Origin: Odobenus rosmarus divergens
Taxonomy: Eukaryota; Chordata; Mammalia; Carnivora; Odobenidae
Assembly (NCBI RefSeq): GCF_000321225.1
Contig: NW_004451882.1
Coordinates: forward strand, 1 to 64,000
Reading direction: 5' to 3'
Length of the DNA: 64,000 nucleotides
A program made the position numbers and the translations under genes. The notes under the pieces are model-generated. The model saw only the letters and a program-made list of their open reading frames with translations, was not told the DNA's origin and made no database searches. Shown piece by piece: positions 1 through 10,390 of this stretch. How positions within the stretch are numbered: position 1 is the first letter of the stretch; each line of letters begins with the position of its first letter.

Positions 1-118
1 CCCCCCCCCAGTATTTCACTTTATCAGAGACTTTACCATGTGATGTTGAAATTAACTGTTCGTGTGTCATCTTCTTCACTAATCTATACACCCCTCAAAG
101 ATAGGGTCAACATTTTAT

Positions 119-322
119 CCACCTGGGTGGCTCAGTCCATTAAGCGGCTGTCTCTTGATTTCGGCTCATGTCATGATCTCAGGGTCCTGGGAATGAGCCC
201 CATGTTGGACTCTGCACTCAGCATGGAGTCTGCTGGAGATTCTCTCTCCCTCTCCCTCTGCCCCTCCCCCCACTCTCACACACTCTCTTTCTGTCAAATA
301 AGTAAATAAATCTAAAGAAACA
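119..322 (+). mobile_element. Can-SINE (SINEC), full-length-like
   Basis: Non-autonomous tRNA-derived SINE, mobilised by L1 machinery. The head reads CACCTGGGTGGCTCAGTCCA, followed by a diverged TCATGATCTCAGGGTCCTGG block, a CT-rich stretch and a short AAATAAGTAAATAAAT tail. It is more diverged than most copies here (GGCTGTCTCTTGATTTCGGC where young copies read GTCTGCCTTCGGC), so it is an older insertion. No clear TSD was found. Confidence 0.9.
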
Positions 323-944
323 AACATATTATCCCCCTAAAGCCCTACTGACCAGCACAAAAATTTCTTCACAAATGGGGTGAGTATATCAGGTATATCA
401 GACTAGTTCCATGGACACTCAATCATGCCATACAGATAAGTTTGAATAGGTGTTTCCTTCTTTGATATAATCTATTCTCTTTAGATGAGTGGCCCATGAG
501 AAAATAAGCTTTTTAGTCCAGACTACAAAGTGGAGATACCACTTCTAATGAACCTACATGCATCTTTTCAGGAGGAGTATAACTTTGAAATGTAATTAGA
601 ATAATACAAATCTAAGACAACCCAGGTCAGTCTCTTTTGTGAATTCTATCAAACCTGAGAAAATCCAAATAATGATTACATGCCAGAAATGAACAAATAA
701 ATAATCCTTTTACCATAACCTGAGTTTAGGATCCCCAATCCAGTCTGAGTTCTACCAAAATTCCTTTGCTTCATGCCTGAAAAAGAGATTCATACCCCAT
801 ATAAAAGGGAATTCACTTTCTAAAATCTTTGTTCCTCACATGCAAATAATATGAATTCCTTCAAAGATGATAAAGAAATTGGGGTCCTTACTCTTTGATT
901 TGCATTCTAACATTCCTCCCCCAGATATTGGAATACTGTATTCA
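323..944. other. Unassigned stretch, no gene seen
   Basis: AT-rich sequence with no repeat family I recognise and no ORF with coding character. Short open frames here lack any domain resemblance. It may be very old repeat or unique sequence. Confidence 0.5.
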
Positions 945-1267
945 GGAACAGCACTCTCCAACAGAAATATAATGTAAGCCATATTTGTAATTTTAAATTC
1001 TCTAGTAACCCAATAAAAAAATAAAAAGAGATGGGTGAACTTTATTATAATAATATATTTTCTCGAACTCAGTATCTCCAAAATACTATCACTTTAACAT
1101 GTAATCGGTATAAAATTATTCTGGAGATATTTTGCATTCTTTCCTTTGTACTAACTGTTTGAAATTCATTATATCTTTTATACTTACAGCACATCTCAGT
1201 TTGGGCCAGTCACATTTTAGTGCTCCATAACACATGTGGCAGGTGGCTACTGTATTGAACAACACCA
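945..1267. mobile_element. hAT-Charlie-type non-autonomous DNA transposon (MER3/MER33-like)
   Basis: The left end AACAGCACTCTCCAACAG and the right end TACTGTATTGAACAACACC are degenerate inverted copies of the CTGTCCAATA terminus typical of this MER group. The interior (ATATAATGTAAGCCATATTTG, AGTGCTCCATAACACATG, GTGGCTACTGTATTG) matches the same family from memory. There is no transposase ORF, as expected for a non-autonomous member. The subfamily name is uncertain. Confidence 0.7.
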
Positions 1268-1377
1268 TCTATGAAGCCTTAGGACATATATGGTTTTGTT
1301 GAGAAGATATTAGCACCGGAATTGATGGGTCTTGTAGTGAGTTGAGATATAATATTTGATAAGTAATAGTTATCAAG

Positions 1378-1675
1378 TTCTTAACACGTTCTAAGCTTTA
1401 TTCTAGGCACTGGCAATATAGATATGAGCAAAAAAGTCAAAGTGTCCTTCCTCACAGAGCTAACACTCTGGTAGTGGGAGACAGACAATAATCTAGGCAA
1501 ACGCTTAAACTTATTTTAATGTCAACAAGTAATAGGGGAAAAATTAAAGTTGGATGAAGAGGATACAAGATGTTGAGGTAGGAATTTAGGTTTTATAAAT
1601 AGTTGCCAAGGAAGATCTCTCAGAGAGGGTCATACTTTGTTAAAGACTTCGACATTGGTAATATTCCAAGAAAAT
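1378..1675 (-). mobile_element. L2 (LINE2) fragment, antisense
   Basis: The plus strand reads as the complement of the L2 3' region: TTCTAGGCACTGGCAATATA, then CTCACAGAGCTAACACTCTG, GGGAGACAGACAATAA and AGATCTCTCAGAGAGGGTCA. These are the usual landmarks of reversed L2. It is an ancient mammalian element with no intact reading frame. Confidence 0.75.
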
Positions 1676-1837
1676 TATGGTCTTGGATAATTTTTATTTT
1701 TATTTTGGTAAAGAAGAGTAATGATGAACGGTACAAATTAATGTGATTTAATGTTTAAATTAAAATTTATATTTACATATATTCATATATATATACCTAT
1801 ATGAAACAGAATGAATAAAAATAAAAAGGTTTTCATT

Positions 1838-2205
1838 CAGTTTTTTGTAAAGGCCGACCATGTGCTAAGCATCGGGGATGCAGCAAAGAGTAAAACAAAT
1901 GGTCTCTGTTCTCCTGGGATTTGTATTCTAGAGAGAGAGAATATTAATGTATTGATTAAATACTTGGAATGATAAATACATAATTAAATATTGGGATTGG
2001 TACTATGACTTCATATAACTAAAGGACCCAAATCAGACCTGAGCTAGACAAAGATGTCAGAACTTCCTGAGCCAAAAATGAAGGGAATAGTGGAAAGAAC
2101 ATTCTAGGAGGAAGGAGTAGCATGTATAAATGTTCTTGGTAGTGTAGTCAAGAAACAAAAGTATAGCTTGTTTGGCTGGAGTGAGGGATGAACTCTATCA
2201 AAATG
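1838..2205 (-). mobile_element. L2 fragment, antisense (second copy or continuation)
   Basis: The landmarks restart (CCATGTGCTAAGCATCGGGG, TTGTATTCTAGAGAGAGAGA) and continue into the deeper L2 antisense region (CATTCTAGGAGGAAGG, TTTGGCTGGAGTGAGGG). The restart shows a second L2 copy rather than one continuous element. The AT-rich stretch 1680-1830 between the copies is unassigned. Confidence 0.7.
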
Positions 2206-2212
2206 AAGTGTC

Positions 2213-2545
2213 CCATATAGTAATTCAACAATTCCATGTATCACCCAGTGCTCATTGCAAAAAAAGTGCACTTCTTAATCCCCATCACCTATTTCTCCCA
2301 TCTGCCCATCCACCTCCCTTCTGGTAACCCTAAGTTTGTTTTCAATAGTTAAGAGTCTGGTTTTTATTTGTCTCTTTTTTATCCTTTGCTAGTTTGTTTT
2401 GTTTCTTAAATTCTACATATGAATGAAATCATATGTATTTGTCTGACTGACTTATTTCACTTAGTATTATACTGTCTAGCTCCATCCATGTTGTTGCAAA
2501 TGGCATGATTACATTCTTTTTTGTGGCTGAATAATATTCTAATAC
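2213..2545 (-). mobile_element. L1 3'-UTR segment, antisense (part of an inverted L1)
   Basis: On the minus strand this reads as the carnivoran L1 tail region: ATTATTCAGCCAC, CCATTTGCAACAACATGGAT, TAAGTGAAATAAGTCAGTC, GAGCACTGGGTGATACATGG. It matches the antisense copy at 51,720-52,150 closely. It stops about 60 bp short of the L1 3' end shown by that copy and has no poly(A). Together with 2575-3219 it forms one inverted element. Confidence 0.8.
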
Positions 2546-2572
2546 ATATATATATATATGAATATACATATG
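2546..2572. repeat. AT microsatellite at L1 junction
   Basis: Short (AT)n-rich tract between the antisense and sense parts of the L1. It probably derives from the GGTATATATATA segment normally present in the L1 3' region. Confidence 0.6.
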
Positions 2573-2574
2573 TA

Positions 2575-2966
2575 TATGCCATGAGAAGGTGCTCAACATC
2601 ACTTATCATCAGGGAAGTGCAAATCAAAACTACAATATCACCTCACCTGTCAGAATGGCTAAAATCAACAGCACAAGAAACAACAGCTGTGGGTGAAGAT
2701 GTGGAGCAAAGGGAACCCTTGGGTACTGTTAGTGGGAATGCAAACTAGTATAACCACTGTGGAAAACAGTATGGAGATTCCTCAAAAAGTTAAAAATAGG
2801 GATGCCTTGGTGGCTCAGTTGGTTAAGCATCTGCCTTTAGCTCAGGTCATGATCCCACGGTCCTGGGATCGAGTCCAGTGTTGGGCTCCCTGCTCAGTGG
2901 GGAGCCAGCTTCTCCCTCTGCCTGATGCTCCCCCTGCTTGTGCTCTCTCCTTCTCTCTTTCTCTGA

Positions 2967-3005
<39 letters not shown>

Positions 3006-3219
3006 AACTTTAAAAAAAAGTTAAAAATAGAACTAGTCTACAATCCAGCAATCACACTACTTGGTATTTACCCAAAGAATACAAAAACACCAATTCCAAG
3101 GGATACATGCATCCCTATGCTTATAACAGAATTATTTACAAAAGCCAAGATATGGAAACAGCCCAATTATCTATCAATTGATGAATGGATAAAGAAGAGG
3201 TGGTATATATATGCAATGG
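2575..3219 (+). mobile_element. L1 ORF2-end/3' segment, sense, split by a SINE
   Basis: Sense L1 with AAGGTGCTCAACATCACTTA, AATCAAAACTACAATATCAC, GTACTGTTAGTGGGAATGCA and CTTGGTATTTACCC, ending at GGTATATATATGCAATGG. The Can-SINE at 2800-3014 interrupts it. The right end is contiguous in L1 coordinates with the start of the antisense segment 2213-2545, so the two look like one element with a 5' inversion. Confidence 0.8.
2800..3014 (+). mobile_element. Can-SINE inserted in L1, with TSD
   Basis: Complete SINE with a long (AAAT)n tail followed by A-rich sequence. A near-perfect TSD, AAAAAGTTAAAAATAG, flanks it (2784-2799 and 3015-3030). The host L1 sequence continues across the insertion, so the SINE is younger than the L1. 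Confidence 0.95.
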
Positions 3220-4123
3220 TTTGTTTCTTTTAAACCTTTAAAGTTTTACAGAAGGTAACTAGAGAAGAGTTTGTGTTTAAATAATGCCGCTGGCTGCAGG
3301 ATGGTGAATGGGTTGGAGGGATGGCCAGAGACCAATAGGTAGCACCTAGAGCTGTCCTCAGTTCAGGAACAGAATATACATCTTGTGACCTCTGACAACC
3401 AGTTCCTCATGAAGAGACAGTCAACAGGCTTTTAGATACCGTGACTGTTCAAGTGAAGTGGATGAGGGGTAGTCTAAAGACTCAAGCCCTCATAAAAGAA
3501 GCTGGTAGATAATTTTGCAGCACAGGGCCATTTGGAAATGAAAATGTTGGTGAGATACGGATGGGACAGAGTTCTTATCAGGGAAAGTTTTAAGAGAATG
3601 TGAAGGGAGTTTGGACTGCTCCGGGTCATATTACATTAGACAGTTAAGAACCTACATGTTAGCCTTATATATTAATTAACTTGCTTTGCAGGTTCAATTC
3701 TGCTTATGATAGCTTCCCTCCCCCCACACCTTTTTTTTTTTTTTAAGTGAAAATGAGTAGAGTGCAGGAGGAATCATTAAGTGGTTTCCCCATTTTAAAA
3801 TTATTTCTTTGGGCCCAAAGTGACCAAGATGTAAGGCCATTAAGGTTCTTGGAAAGTTGTTGATCAATGCAGTTTTTATATTATGTTTGCACAGGTCACA
3901 CTGAGTGGCACAATGTAATCCATTCTAAAAACTTGATAAAAGATAATCTAATTTTTTCTTACAGCTTAATAGGACAGAGGATAAGGATTTAGAAGGCTTT
4001 TTATATTAAAAGAGTTCTCTTAAAGCTTTCCATTGACTGAAAATAAGCAGAAAATGATGCTATGGAGGTCCAAATAACTCGATAATACAAAAGCTCTTAT
4101 ACAAGAAAATCTTGTTGGGATGA
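3220..4123. other. Unassigned stretch
   Basis: No recognisable repeat or coding region. A T14 run at 3731-3744 follows a C-rich patch, but no SINE body is attached, so I do not call an element. It may be single-copy sequence. Confidence 0.45.
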
Positions 4124-4375
4124 TTAATAATAATGATAGTTAAGATTTATTGATGCTAATTACATCTAAACTCTATGTTTCCATATGTCATCTTCACAAT
4201 AAACCTACAATATAAGCCTTGTTCTCTTTACCATTTTATAAAGAGGCAAACTAAGATATAGAAACATCAAATTTACCTCAAATCATTTGCCTCAATTATT
4301 ATATGAGTTTTGTGTTATATAGAGCTGGGATATGAGCTTTGTCAGTGCGTTATGGGAGCTCGTGTTCTCCCTTAC
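4124..4375 (-). mobile_element. MIR, antisense
   Basis: The plus strand follows reversed MIR: GTTAAGATTTATTGATGCT, TCATCTTCACAATAAACCTA, ACCATTTTATAAAGAGGCAA. The last is the classic CATTTTACAGATGAGGAAAC block with changes. Ancient tRNA-derived SINE. Confidence 0.7.
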
Positions 4376-6684
4376 TCTTAGATTTGTGTTTTCTCCCTAT
4401 ACCCTGGCAAGCACAAGGTGAGTTACCCCAACTGAGGCTCACAAGTGAGTGTGTCTTTTGAACTGAAATGGTGTTGAGTAGATATTCTGTGTAACTATGG
4501 CCACAGAAAGAGTTTTGGGATGTTCTTGAAGCTCTGTTTTCCAGGTTGTCCCTGAACCAAGCAACCTCACTGCATTCTCTTGCTCATTGGCTTCTTTTGG
4601 TGATACCCTGCTGAACCTCACCTAATATACAAATAGTACACATGGGCAACAGATGAGCTCCAGCCATCTCCCTGAGCTCTCACAAGCTTTCCTCAGGTGC
4701 AAAGACAAATACCTCATATAGAACATTCCCCATTGAGAAGCTTAAACTCTTTGTTTCATCCTCTTGTTGGTTTCCACAATGTCCATGTCTACAGTGTACC
4801 TCCAGACTACCTATTTTCTAATTGAAATGATTCCAGGTTATCTGTTTTATTTGAAAATTTAGACTGATATGATACTCATTTCAGTAACAAAAAAAGGAAG
4901 AATCATTCTGAAAGTCACATGAGTATGTGGTGATGGGAAGGAAAACACTGAGTTTAGTCAACCAGGACAATTAACTGAGAAAGAGCCTTGGTGCAGAGAG
5001 AGACCCACTACACATCGAAAGGCATGAGACTGTCCAGGACTTCACTGTACCTCCTTCTTCTTGCTTTGGGAAGGAATTTAATTAACTAATTCCACATAAC
5101 TGAATTTTGATTAAAAATGTTTAAAAGTTACAGGAAAATCCCCAAAGACTAGGAAAGCCAAGACAGGCAAAGTTATAGCCCCTTTAAAAGCCCCCTCATG
5201 GGTTGAACTTCTAACTTAAATCCACCCAAGAGATGGAAGTCATAGCAGTTGTTCCAAGGCCAGAGCCAAGTGCAAGCTCTGAGTCCATTTGTAGTGGGAC
5301 TGCTACCTCCTTCTAAACATTCATTAAACAGAGTCATTCAGTTAGCCATTCATCCATCACTCTAGAGCTAGGGAGATCAAGCAACTGTCTGTCAGAAAGT
5401 TGTTTTTTTGTCCCAGAAGGGCCCCTTTACACTCTCCTCTTTCCCTCTCCACCACCCCTCCTTAGCTCACTCTTCTTCATGGACCTCCATGATTAATTTC
5501 CCATATTTTATTCCCTGCCACCATCCATGATGAGCAAGTCTCCTCAGCACTCATTCCATTTGGACAAATGGCCCTGCAGCCTAAGACTCTGCTCAGTGAT
5601 ACACATTCCAGAGCTCACCTTCAAAGCCAGGCCCTTGCCTGGCCTGCTGGGCTAGAACGGGGAGGATACCCTGGAGGCAGGGGACCCAAGAGGCCAAAGC
5701 TTTGTTTCATATTCACATTGTTACTGCTACCCTCTTGTCCTTTCTTGTCCCAGTCTTCCTTTTAATTTCTGTTTTCTTTTTTTGTCCCTTGCTGGGGAAT
5801 TTCTCTATGTTGTCAAGGCCATTTTGGTTTCTCATAATGAAGGGAGGTCACTGGATAAAAGGTGAAGGTGCTCAGCCATAAACTTTCAAGGAACAGCCGA
5901 GACAATGGGACAAGACTCTTCTAATTCTGTCACTGTCCATCTCACTGATAGATGGAAAATTGCTCTCTGAAGGAACAGTGTCATGGGATTCGCTTTATTC
6001 ACAAAAACCCACCTTTAGAGTCCCAGTTGATTGTGATGATGGCTCAAAGAGATTCCTGGCTCTAAAGAACCAAACTCAGAAAAGTTGAGCATAAGATATT
6101 GAGGGACCTACTAAGGCAAAGGGAAGGAAGGGGGGAAAACTGTTTAAATCAATAGTGTGGCAATTCATTGTGTTGGGACTTCATCTGAAACCAATAGTTG
6201 GTCTAACATACTTCATTCTGTCAGTTCCCCTCTCTGCAGGTTTCTCTTCCATCAGGTAATGGCTTGGTCTATCCAACGACTCTCAGTCAGGGGGTGAGGG
6301 ATTTATGCCACAAAGAACAGTGGAGAGGAGCAGATCACACACGAAAGTGGTAAAAATGGGGCAATGGAAGCATAAGAGACTTCCTAGAAATAACTTCCAA
6401 TTCCTTGACTCATTTGTACTTTTGTAGAATTCTTAACCCAGGCCCATCGGAACTTTTATAGGATGTGTGTAACAGAGAGAGTCCGAAGCTTCCATTCCTG
6501 CTCACATCTGCAGCCATATGCTGTGCCTGTGACTTAAAGTCCCCCAACTCTTTGGGTCCCTAGGCAAAGACAAGTGATAATAGCCTGCTTTTGGGTGTTG
6601 AGCCCTGCATTACAGAGAGGTAAGCCAGATCTGTCTATTTCTGTCCCTGGTCTAAAGTGCAATTCCTTATTGATCCCTTTATAG
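4376..6684. other. Long unassigned stretch, no gene seen
   Basis: About 2.3 kb without a confident repeat or exon call. Open frames are short (the longest about 65 codons) and none resembles a known domain. GC content is moderate. If single-copy, this is one of the better places in the window to look for conserved non-coding sequence by cross-species alignment. Confidence 0.45.
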
Positions 6685-6812
6685 TCATTCATTAATTTAC
6701 TTATTCATTCAACAAATATTTACTGATTACTCTGTGCCAGGCACTACTTTGGGTTCCACTGCCAGAAAGGTAAATAAGACAAAGTCCCACCTCTTAAGCA
6801 GCATACATTTTG
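6685..6812 (-). mobile_element. L2 3'-end fragment, antisense
   Basis: TATTCATTCAACAAATATTT followed by ACTCTGTGCCAGGCACTAC is the hallmark of a reversed L2/MIR 3' end. AAGGTAAATAAGACAAAGTC continues the L2 pattern. Confidence 0.75.
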
Positions 6813-7079
6813 TAACCACACTTGACATTTCGACAGCAACTTTCATATACATTTGTCAACACCCGCGTGGATGCACTTGGCAGAATGGTTTTCCCCAAGC
6901 TCCAGCCATTCTTTCCTCACATCAGAAGCTCTTTATTGAATGTCCAACTCTTCCCCTGCTCCCGCTGCATAGCCTCTTTCCACAACTGCTCCAACCCGTC
7001 CTTTCATTGACTCTTCTGATCTGGTAGGGCGCTCTTCCCTCTGTACCTTTGTTCCTGCTCCTAACTTATGCTTGTAATT

Positions 7080-7182
7080 GACTAATTAATTTCTAACCTC
7101 CAGAATCATAAGATATTAAATTGGTTTGTTTGAATCACTAATTTTTGATGATTTTTTACAGCAGTAATAGGAAACAAATACA
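7080..7182 (+). mobile_element. MaLR-like LTR 3' end (tentative)
   Basis: CTAACCTCCAGAATCATAAG, then a long AATTTGTTTGTTT-like stretch and TTACAGCAGTAATAGGAAAC, resembles the 3' portion of mammalian MaLR LTRs (CCAGAACTGTAAGA...TTACAGCAGCAATAGGAAAC). The 5' part (from about 6850) is too diverged to call. Confidence 0.5.
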
Positions 7183-7513
7183 AGGGAGCAGGGCCCAGTG
7201 AAGCCAGAGCGTTCTGGAACAACCTTAGGGTCTGGCAAAGCACACGTATAACCCAAAATGTCACATACTAGAGTAGAGGAGCTGGGTTATTTCAGAAGAG
7301 GAGGGATCGCTGCCATAGGAGGCACAAATTGAAGTGTTGATTTTTCTAAATGTCTGTAGAAAACAAAATTACTCTTGAGACAGAAGAGTGGAGTGAAGAG
7401 CCTGAAACCCCATGCTAATTTTGACCACATAGACCTTGTCCTAAAAACCCAAAAAAGACTTTTGGGTATGGGAGGGAGATTGAGCACACGGTTTATATAC
7501 TCAAAATGAAAAT
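7183..7513. other. Unassigned stretch
   Basis: No repeat family recognised and no coding signal. A 66-codon frame on the minus strand has no domain resemblance. Confidence 0.4.
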
Positions 7514-7527
7514 AAAAGGAGGTACAG

Positions 7528-7843
7528 AGAATCAGACCTATAAATACAGAGAATGAACTGGGAGTTGCTAGAGGGAAGGGAGATGGGAGATGGGCCAGAT
7601 GGGTGAAGGGGAGTGGGAGTTACAGGCTTCCAGTTGTGAAATGAATAAATCATGGGGATAAAGGGTACAGCACAGGGAATGGAGTCAATGGTATCGTGAT
7701 AGCAGTGTATGGGTACAGATGGTGTGGAGCATAGCATAATGTATAGAACTGTCGAACGACCATGTTGTACACCCAAAGCTAATGTAATGTGTGTCATTTA
7801 TCTTCAAATTAAAAAAAAATAAAATAAAAACGTAAAACTAAAA
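7528..7843 (+). mobile_element. 5'-truncated L1 3' end with TSD
   Basis: L1 3' UTR landmarks: ATACAGAGAATGAACTGGGA, TTGCTAGAGGGAAGGG, GGCTTCCAGTTGTGAAATGA, TACAGCACAGGGAATGGAGT, ATGTTGTACACCC, then an A-rich tail. AAAAGGAGGTACAG occurs just before it (7514-7527) and again after the A tail (7844-7857), defining a 14-bp TSD and an insertion of about 315 bp. Severe 5' truncation is typical of L1. Confidence 0.9.
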
Positions 7844-7857
7844 AAAAGGAGGTACAG

Positions 7858-8400
7858 GGTGGGATCTATGAACAACTTTCTATGGGATGTGACTTGATAT
7901 GTTCTTCATGTCTCATCTGCTCCTAAAATCTCCCTTTCCTGGCTATCATGGTATCTGGGTTAAAGGATTGTCTCCAATCTCCATAGTTTTGGTATTGTCT
8001 ACAGAATAGCCTTACTATAAAAATTTACTCGATTTAAACAGATTCAAAATATATAGACATCCATTAACTAATGGAGGGTGATTTTCTTTATAAAAGCTAT
8101 CATGTGATTCTAGGACTAGGTCTCCACAATGGTCTTTGATTGGTACAATATCCAGGATACAAACTCCCAGCAGAAGCTGTTTCATCCCAAACCCAGTGGG
8201 AAGTCCCTGACCCTCACTTAAAAGAGATGTAGCAGCTAGAGTCCAGAGTCAACAGGTTTGTTTCATTTGACCCTGTTTCTATGTAGCTCACATCCACTCT
8301 TTTTTGTAGTTGAGTTTCCTTTCTATTCTCCCAGCCTCCCTTCAGGGAGTCCTGACAGGAACTGCCCAGGATTGCTGAACTAACTTTACTTGCATGTTTT
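7858..8400. other. Unassigned stretch
   Basis: No repeat family or exon recognised; composition is mixed. Confidence 0.4.
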
Positions 8401-8401
8401 T

Positions 8402-9262
8402 CTAAAGACTTTATTGTTTAGAACAGTGTTTGTTTCACAGCAAAATTGAGCAGAAGGTACAGAGATTTCCCAGATCCCCCTGCCCCCCCACAGGCGTAGC
8501 CTGGCCTGTTATCAACATCCCCCACCAGAGTGATGCATTTGTTACAATTAATGAACTTACATTGACACGTCATTATCACCCAAAGTTCGTAGTTTCCATT
8601 AGGGTTCACTCTCAATGCTGTACATTCCAGGGGCTTGGACAAATGCATGACAATGTGTATCCATTGTGATTGTAGCCCACAGAGTATTTTCACTGCCCTA
8701 AAAATCCTCTGTGGTTCATCCCTCACTTCTCTTGGCCCCTGGCAACCACTGATCTTTTATTGTCTCCATAGTTTTGCCTTTTCCAGATGGTCATAGAGTT
8801 AGAATCATATAGTAGGTGGCCTTTTCCAATTGACTTTCACTTAGTAATATGCATTTGGGGTTCTTCCATGTCTTCTCATGGCTTGATAGTTTCTTTCTTT
8901 CTAATGCTGAATAATGGCTCATTGTCTGTATGTACTACGGTTTGTTACCCGTTCACCTATGGAAGCACAGCCTGTTTGCATCCAGGCATTGACAATTACG
9001 AACAAAGCTGCTGTAAACACTCATGTACCAGTTTTTGTGTGAATATAAGTTTCAACTCCTTTGGGTAAATACCAAGGAACATGATGGCTACGTCATACAG
9101 TAAGGCCATGTTTAGTTTTGTAAGAAACTGCCAAACTGGATTTCCAAGTTGTACCATTTTATGCTCTCACCAGCAATGCATGAGAGTTTCTGTTGTGCCA
9201 GGATTTGGTCATGTCCATGTTTTAGATTTTGGCCATTCCAACAGGTGTGCAGTGGTTTCTTA
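8402..9262 (-). mobile_element. Old L1 (L1ME-like) 3' region, antisense
   Basis: The plus strand carries reversed old-L1 landmarks: AAGACTTTATTGTTTAGAAC, ATCAACATCCCCCACCAGAG, ATTTTCACTGCCCTAAAAAT, TTTTGCCTTTTCCAGATGGT, CTTTGGGTAAATACCAAGGA, CAACAGGTGTGCAGTGGT. A second antisense copy of the same subfamily lies at 48,905-49,992. Many open frames overlap it by chance. Confidence 0.85.
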
Positions 9263-9279
9263 CACGTTTTTTCCTTTAT

Positions 9280-9345
9280 ACCATAAACTCTTTAATGGCA
9301 GGGACTGTGTCTTGTCCTTTTTTGTATCTTAACTCATTGAAATAA
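9280..9345 (+). mobile_element. L2 3'-end fragment, sense
   Basis: CATAAACTCTTTAATGGCAG followed by GGACTGTGTCTTGTCC matches the L2 tail motif (AAGCTCCTTGAGGGCAGGGA). Short and ancient. Confidence 0.55.
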
Positions 9346-9894
9346 GAAAAAATAAATCCTAAAGTCTGCTCACCCTAGTCTACTATGTTATTATCTGTCT
9401 GATTATTTCCAGATTGTTTTATCTAACAATGAATGCATCATTCACATTAAAATGCAAGCCCCTTTAGGGCAGGGGTCATCAAATCATCTTTCTTAAAAGA
9501 AAAATGGAAGTCCACTGTAGGCCCTTGGATTCGGAGAGAGAGGGCTGCTCAGTCAGGGAGCAGGCTCCTCCTCCCCGGAGGTGTGCGCTAGATGTTATAC
9601 AGAGTACGCAGGCCCTGGGGGGCAGGTGTTCTAGTACATGGCCCCTAAACTCCATCCAATGTTATAATTCTATGACCTTTGTCATTCAAGTGGCACACTC
9701 TGAGAAGTTCTATCCAACCAGGCCTTTGGCTGTAAATGATAGCAAAAGAATGCAAGATCCAGTGTGATATTCTGTATGATTTTTCTCTTCAAAATCATCT
9801 CCTTCAATTCTCCATCTTGTATGCTGTGTCTGGTCATGGTATAAAACTCACTGGTCCTGCCATATAATCTGATCTCCCCCACCTTTCAGCCGGA
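9346..9894. other. Mostly unassigned; possible L2 scrap at 9450-9475
   Basis: GCAAGCCCCTTTAGGGCAGG at about 9452 resembles another L2 tail. Otherwise no repeat or gene is recognised. The GC-richer patch 9540-9640 has no CpG-island character that I can see. Confidence 0.4.
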
Positions 9895-10215
9895 CTCATG
9901 GAGCAGAATGCAAACCTTTGACCTGTCTTCACAGGCTGCCCCTCCCTGCTTCTTTCAGGATTCAACTGAGATACCGTATCTTCCACGAAGCTTTTCTTGA
10001 CCTCGCACGACCATTCCGAGTACCCCTGCCTAAGTTCCCATCGTACTCTGAGCTTCTCACAACTGCATCTTCATTTACTGTTCATTTGTCTCTGTCCAGG
10101 AGCCTGCAAGCTTCTTCTGAAGGGCAGAGAGGGCCCTTTTCCCTCTAAATCCCCACTGACCAGCATACTGCCTTGCATATAGTAAATGCTCAATAAGGAT
10201 TTGTGGAACACATGC
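9895..10215 (+). mobile_element. L2 3' end, sense
   Basis: Clear L2 order: CTTCTTTCAGGATTCAACTG, GAAGCTTTTCTTGACCTCGC, ACTGTTCATTTGTCTCTG, then CATACTGCCTTGCATATAGT and AAATGCTCAATAAGGATTTG. One of the best-preserved L2 pieces in the window. Confidence 0.8.
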
Positions 10216-10329
10216 TCAAATACTTAAATTTAATGAATGAATGATTGAAGGCCTAAATGCATCCATTGAGTGCTCAACTTAAGCCCAGTTTTTAGTTGCC
10301 ACGGTTACACATCAGTAATAGTTTAATAG

Positions 10330-10390
10330 ATATGGAGAGAGAGAGGGAGAAAGAGGGAAACAGAGAGAGAGAGAGAGAGAGTAGGAGAGA
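10330..10390. repeat. GA-rich low-complexity tract
   Basis: An interrupted (GA)n/(GGGA)n stretch of about 60 bp, purine-only on the plus strand apart from single interruptions. Confidence 0.85.

Noticed and set aside
3731..3744. T14 run as the tail of an antisense SINE
   Set aside because: No SINE body follows or precedes it.
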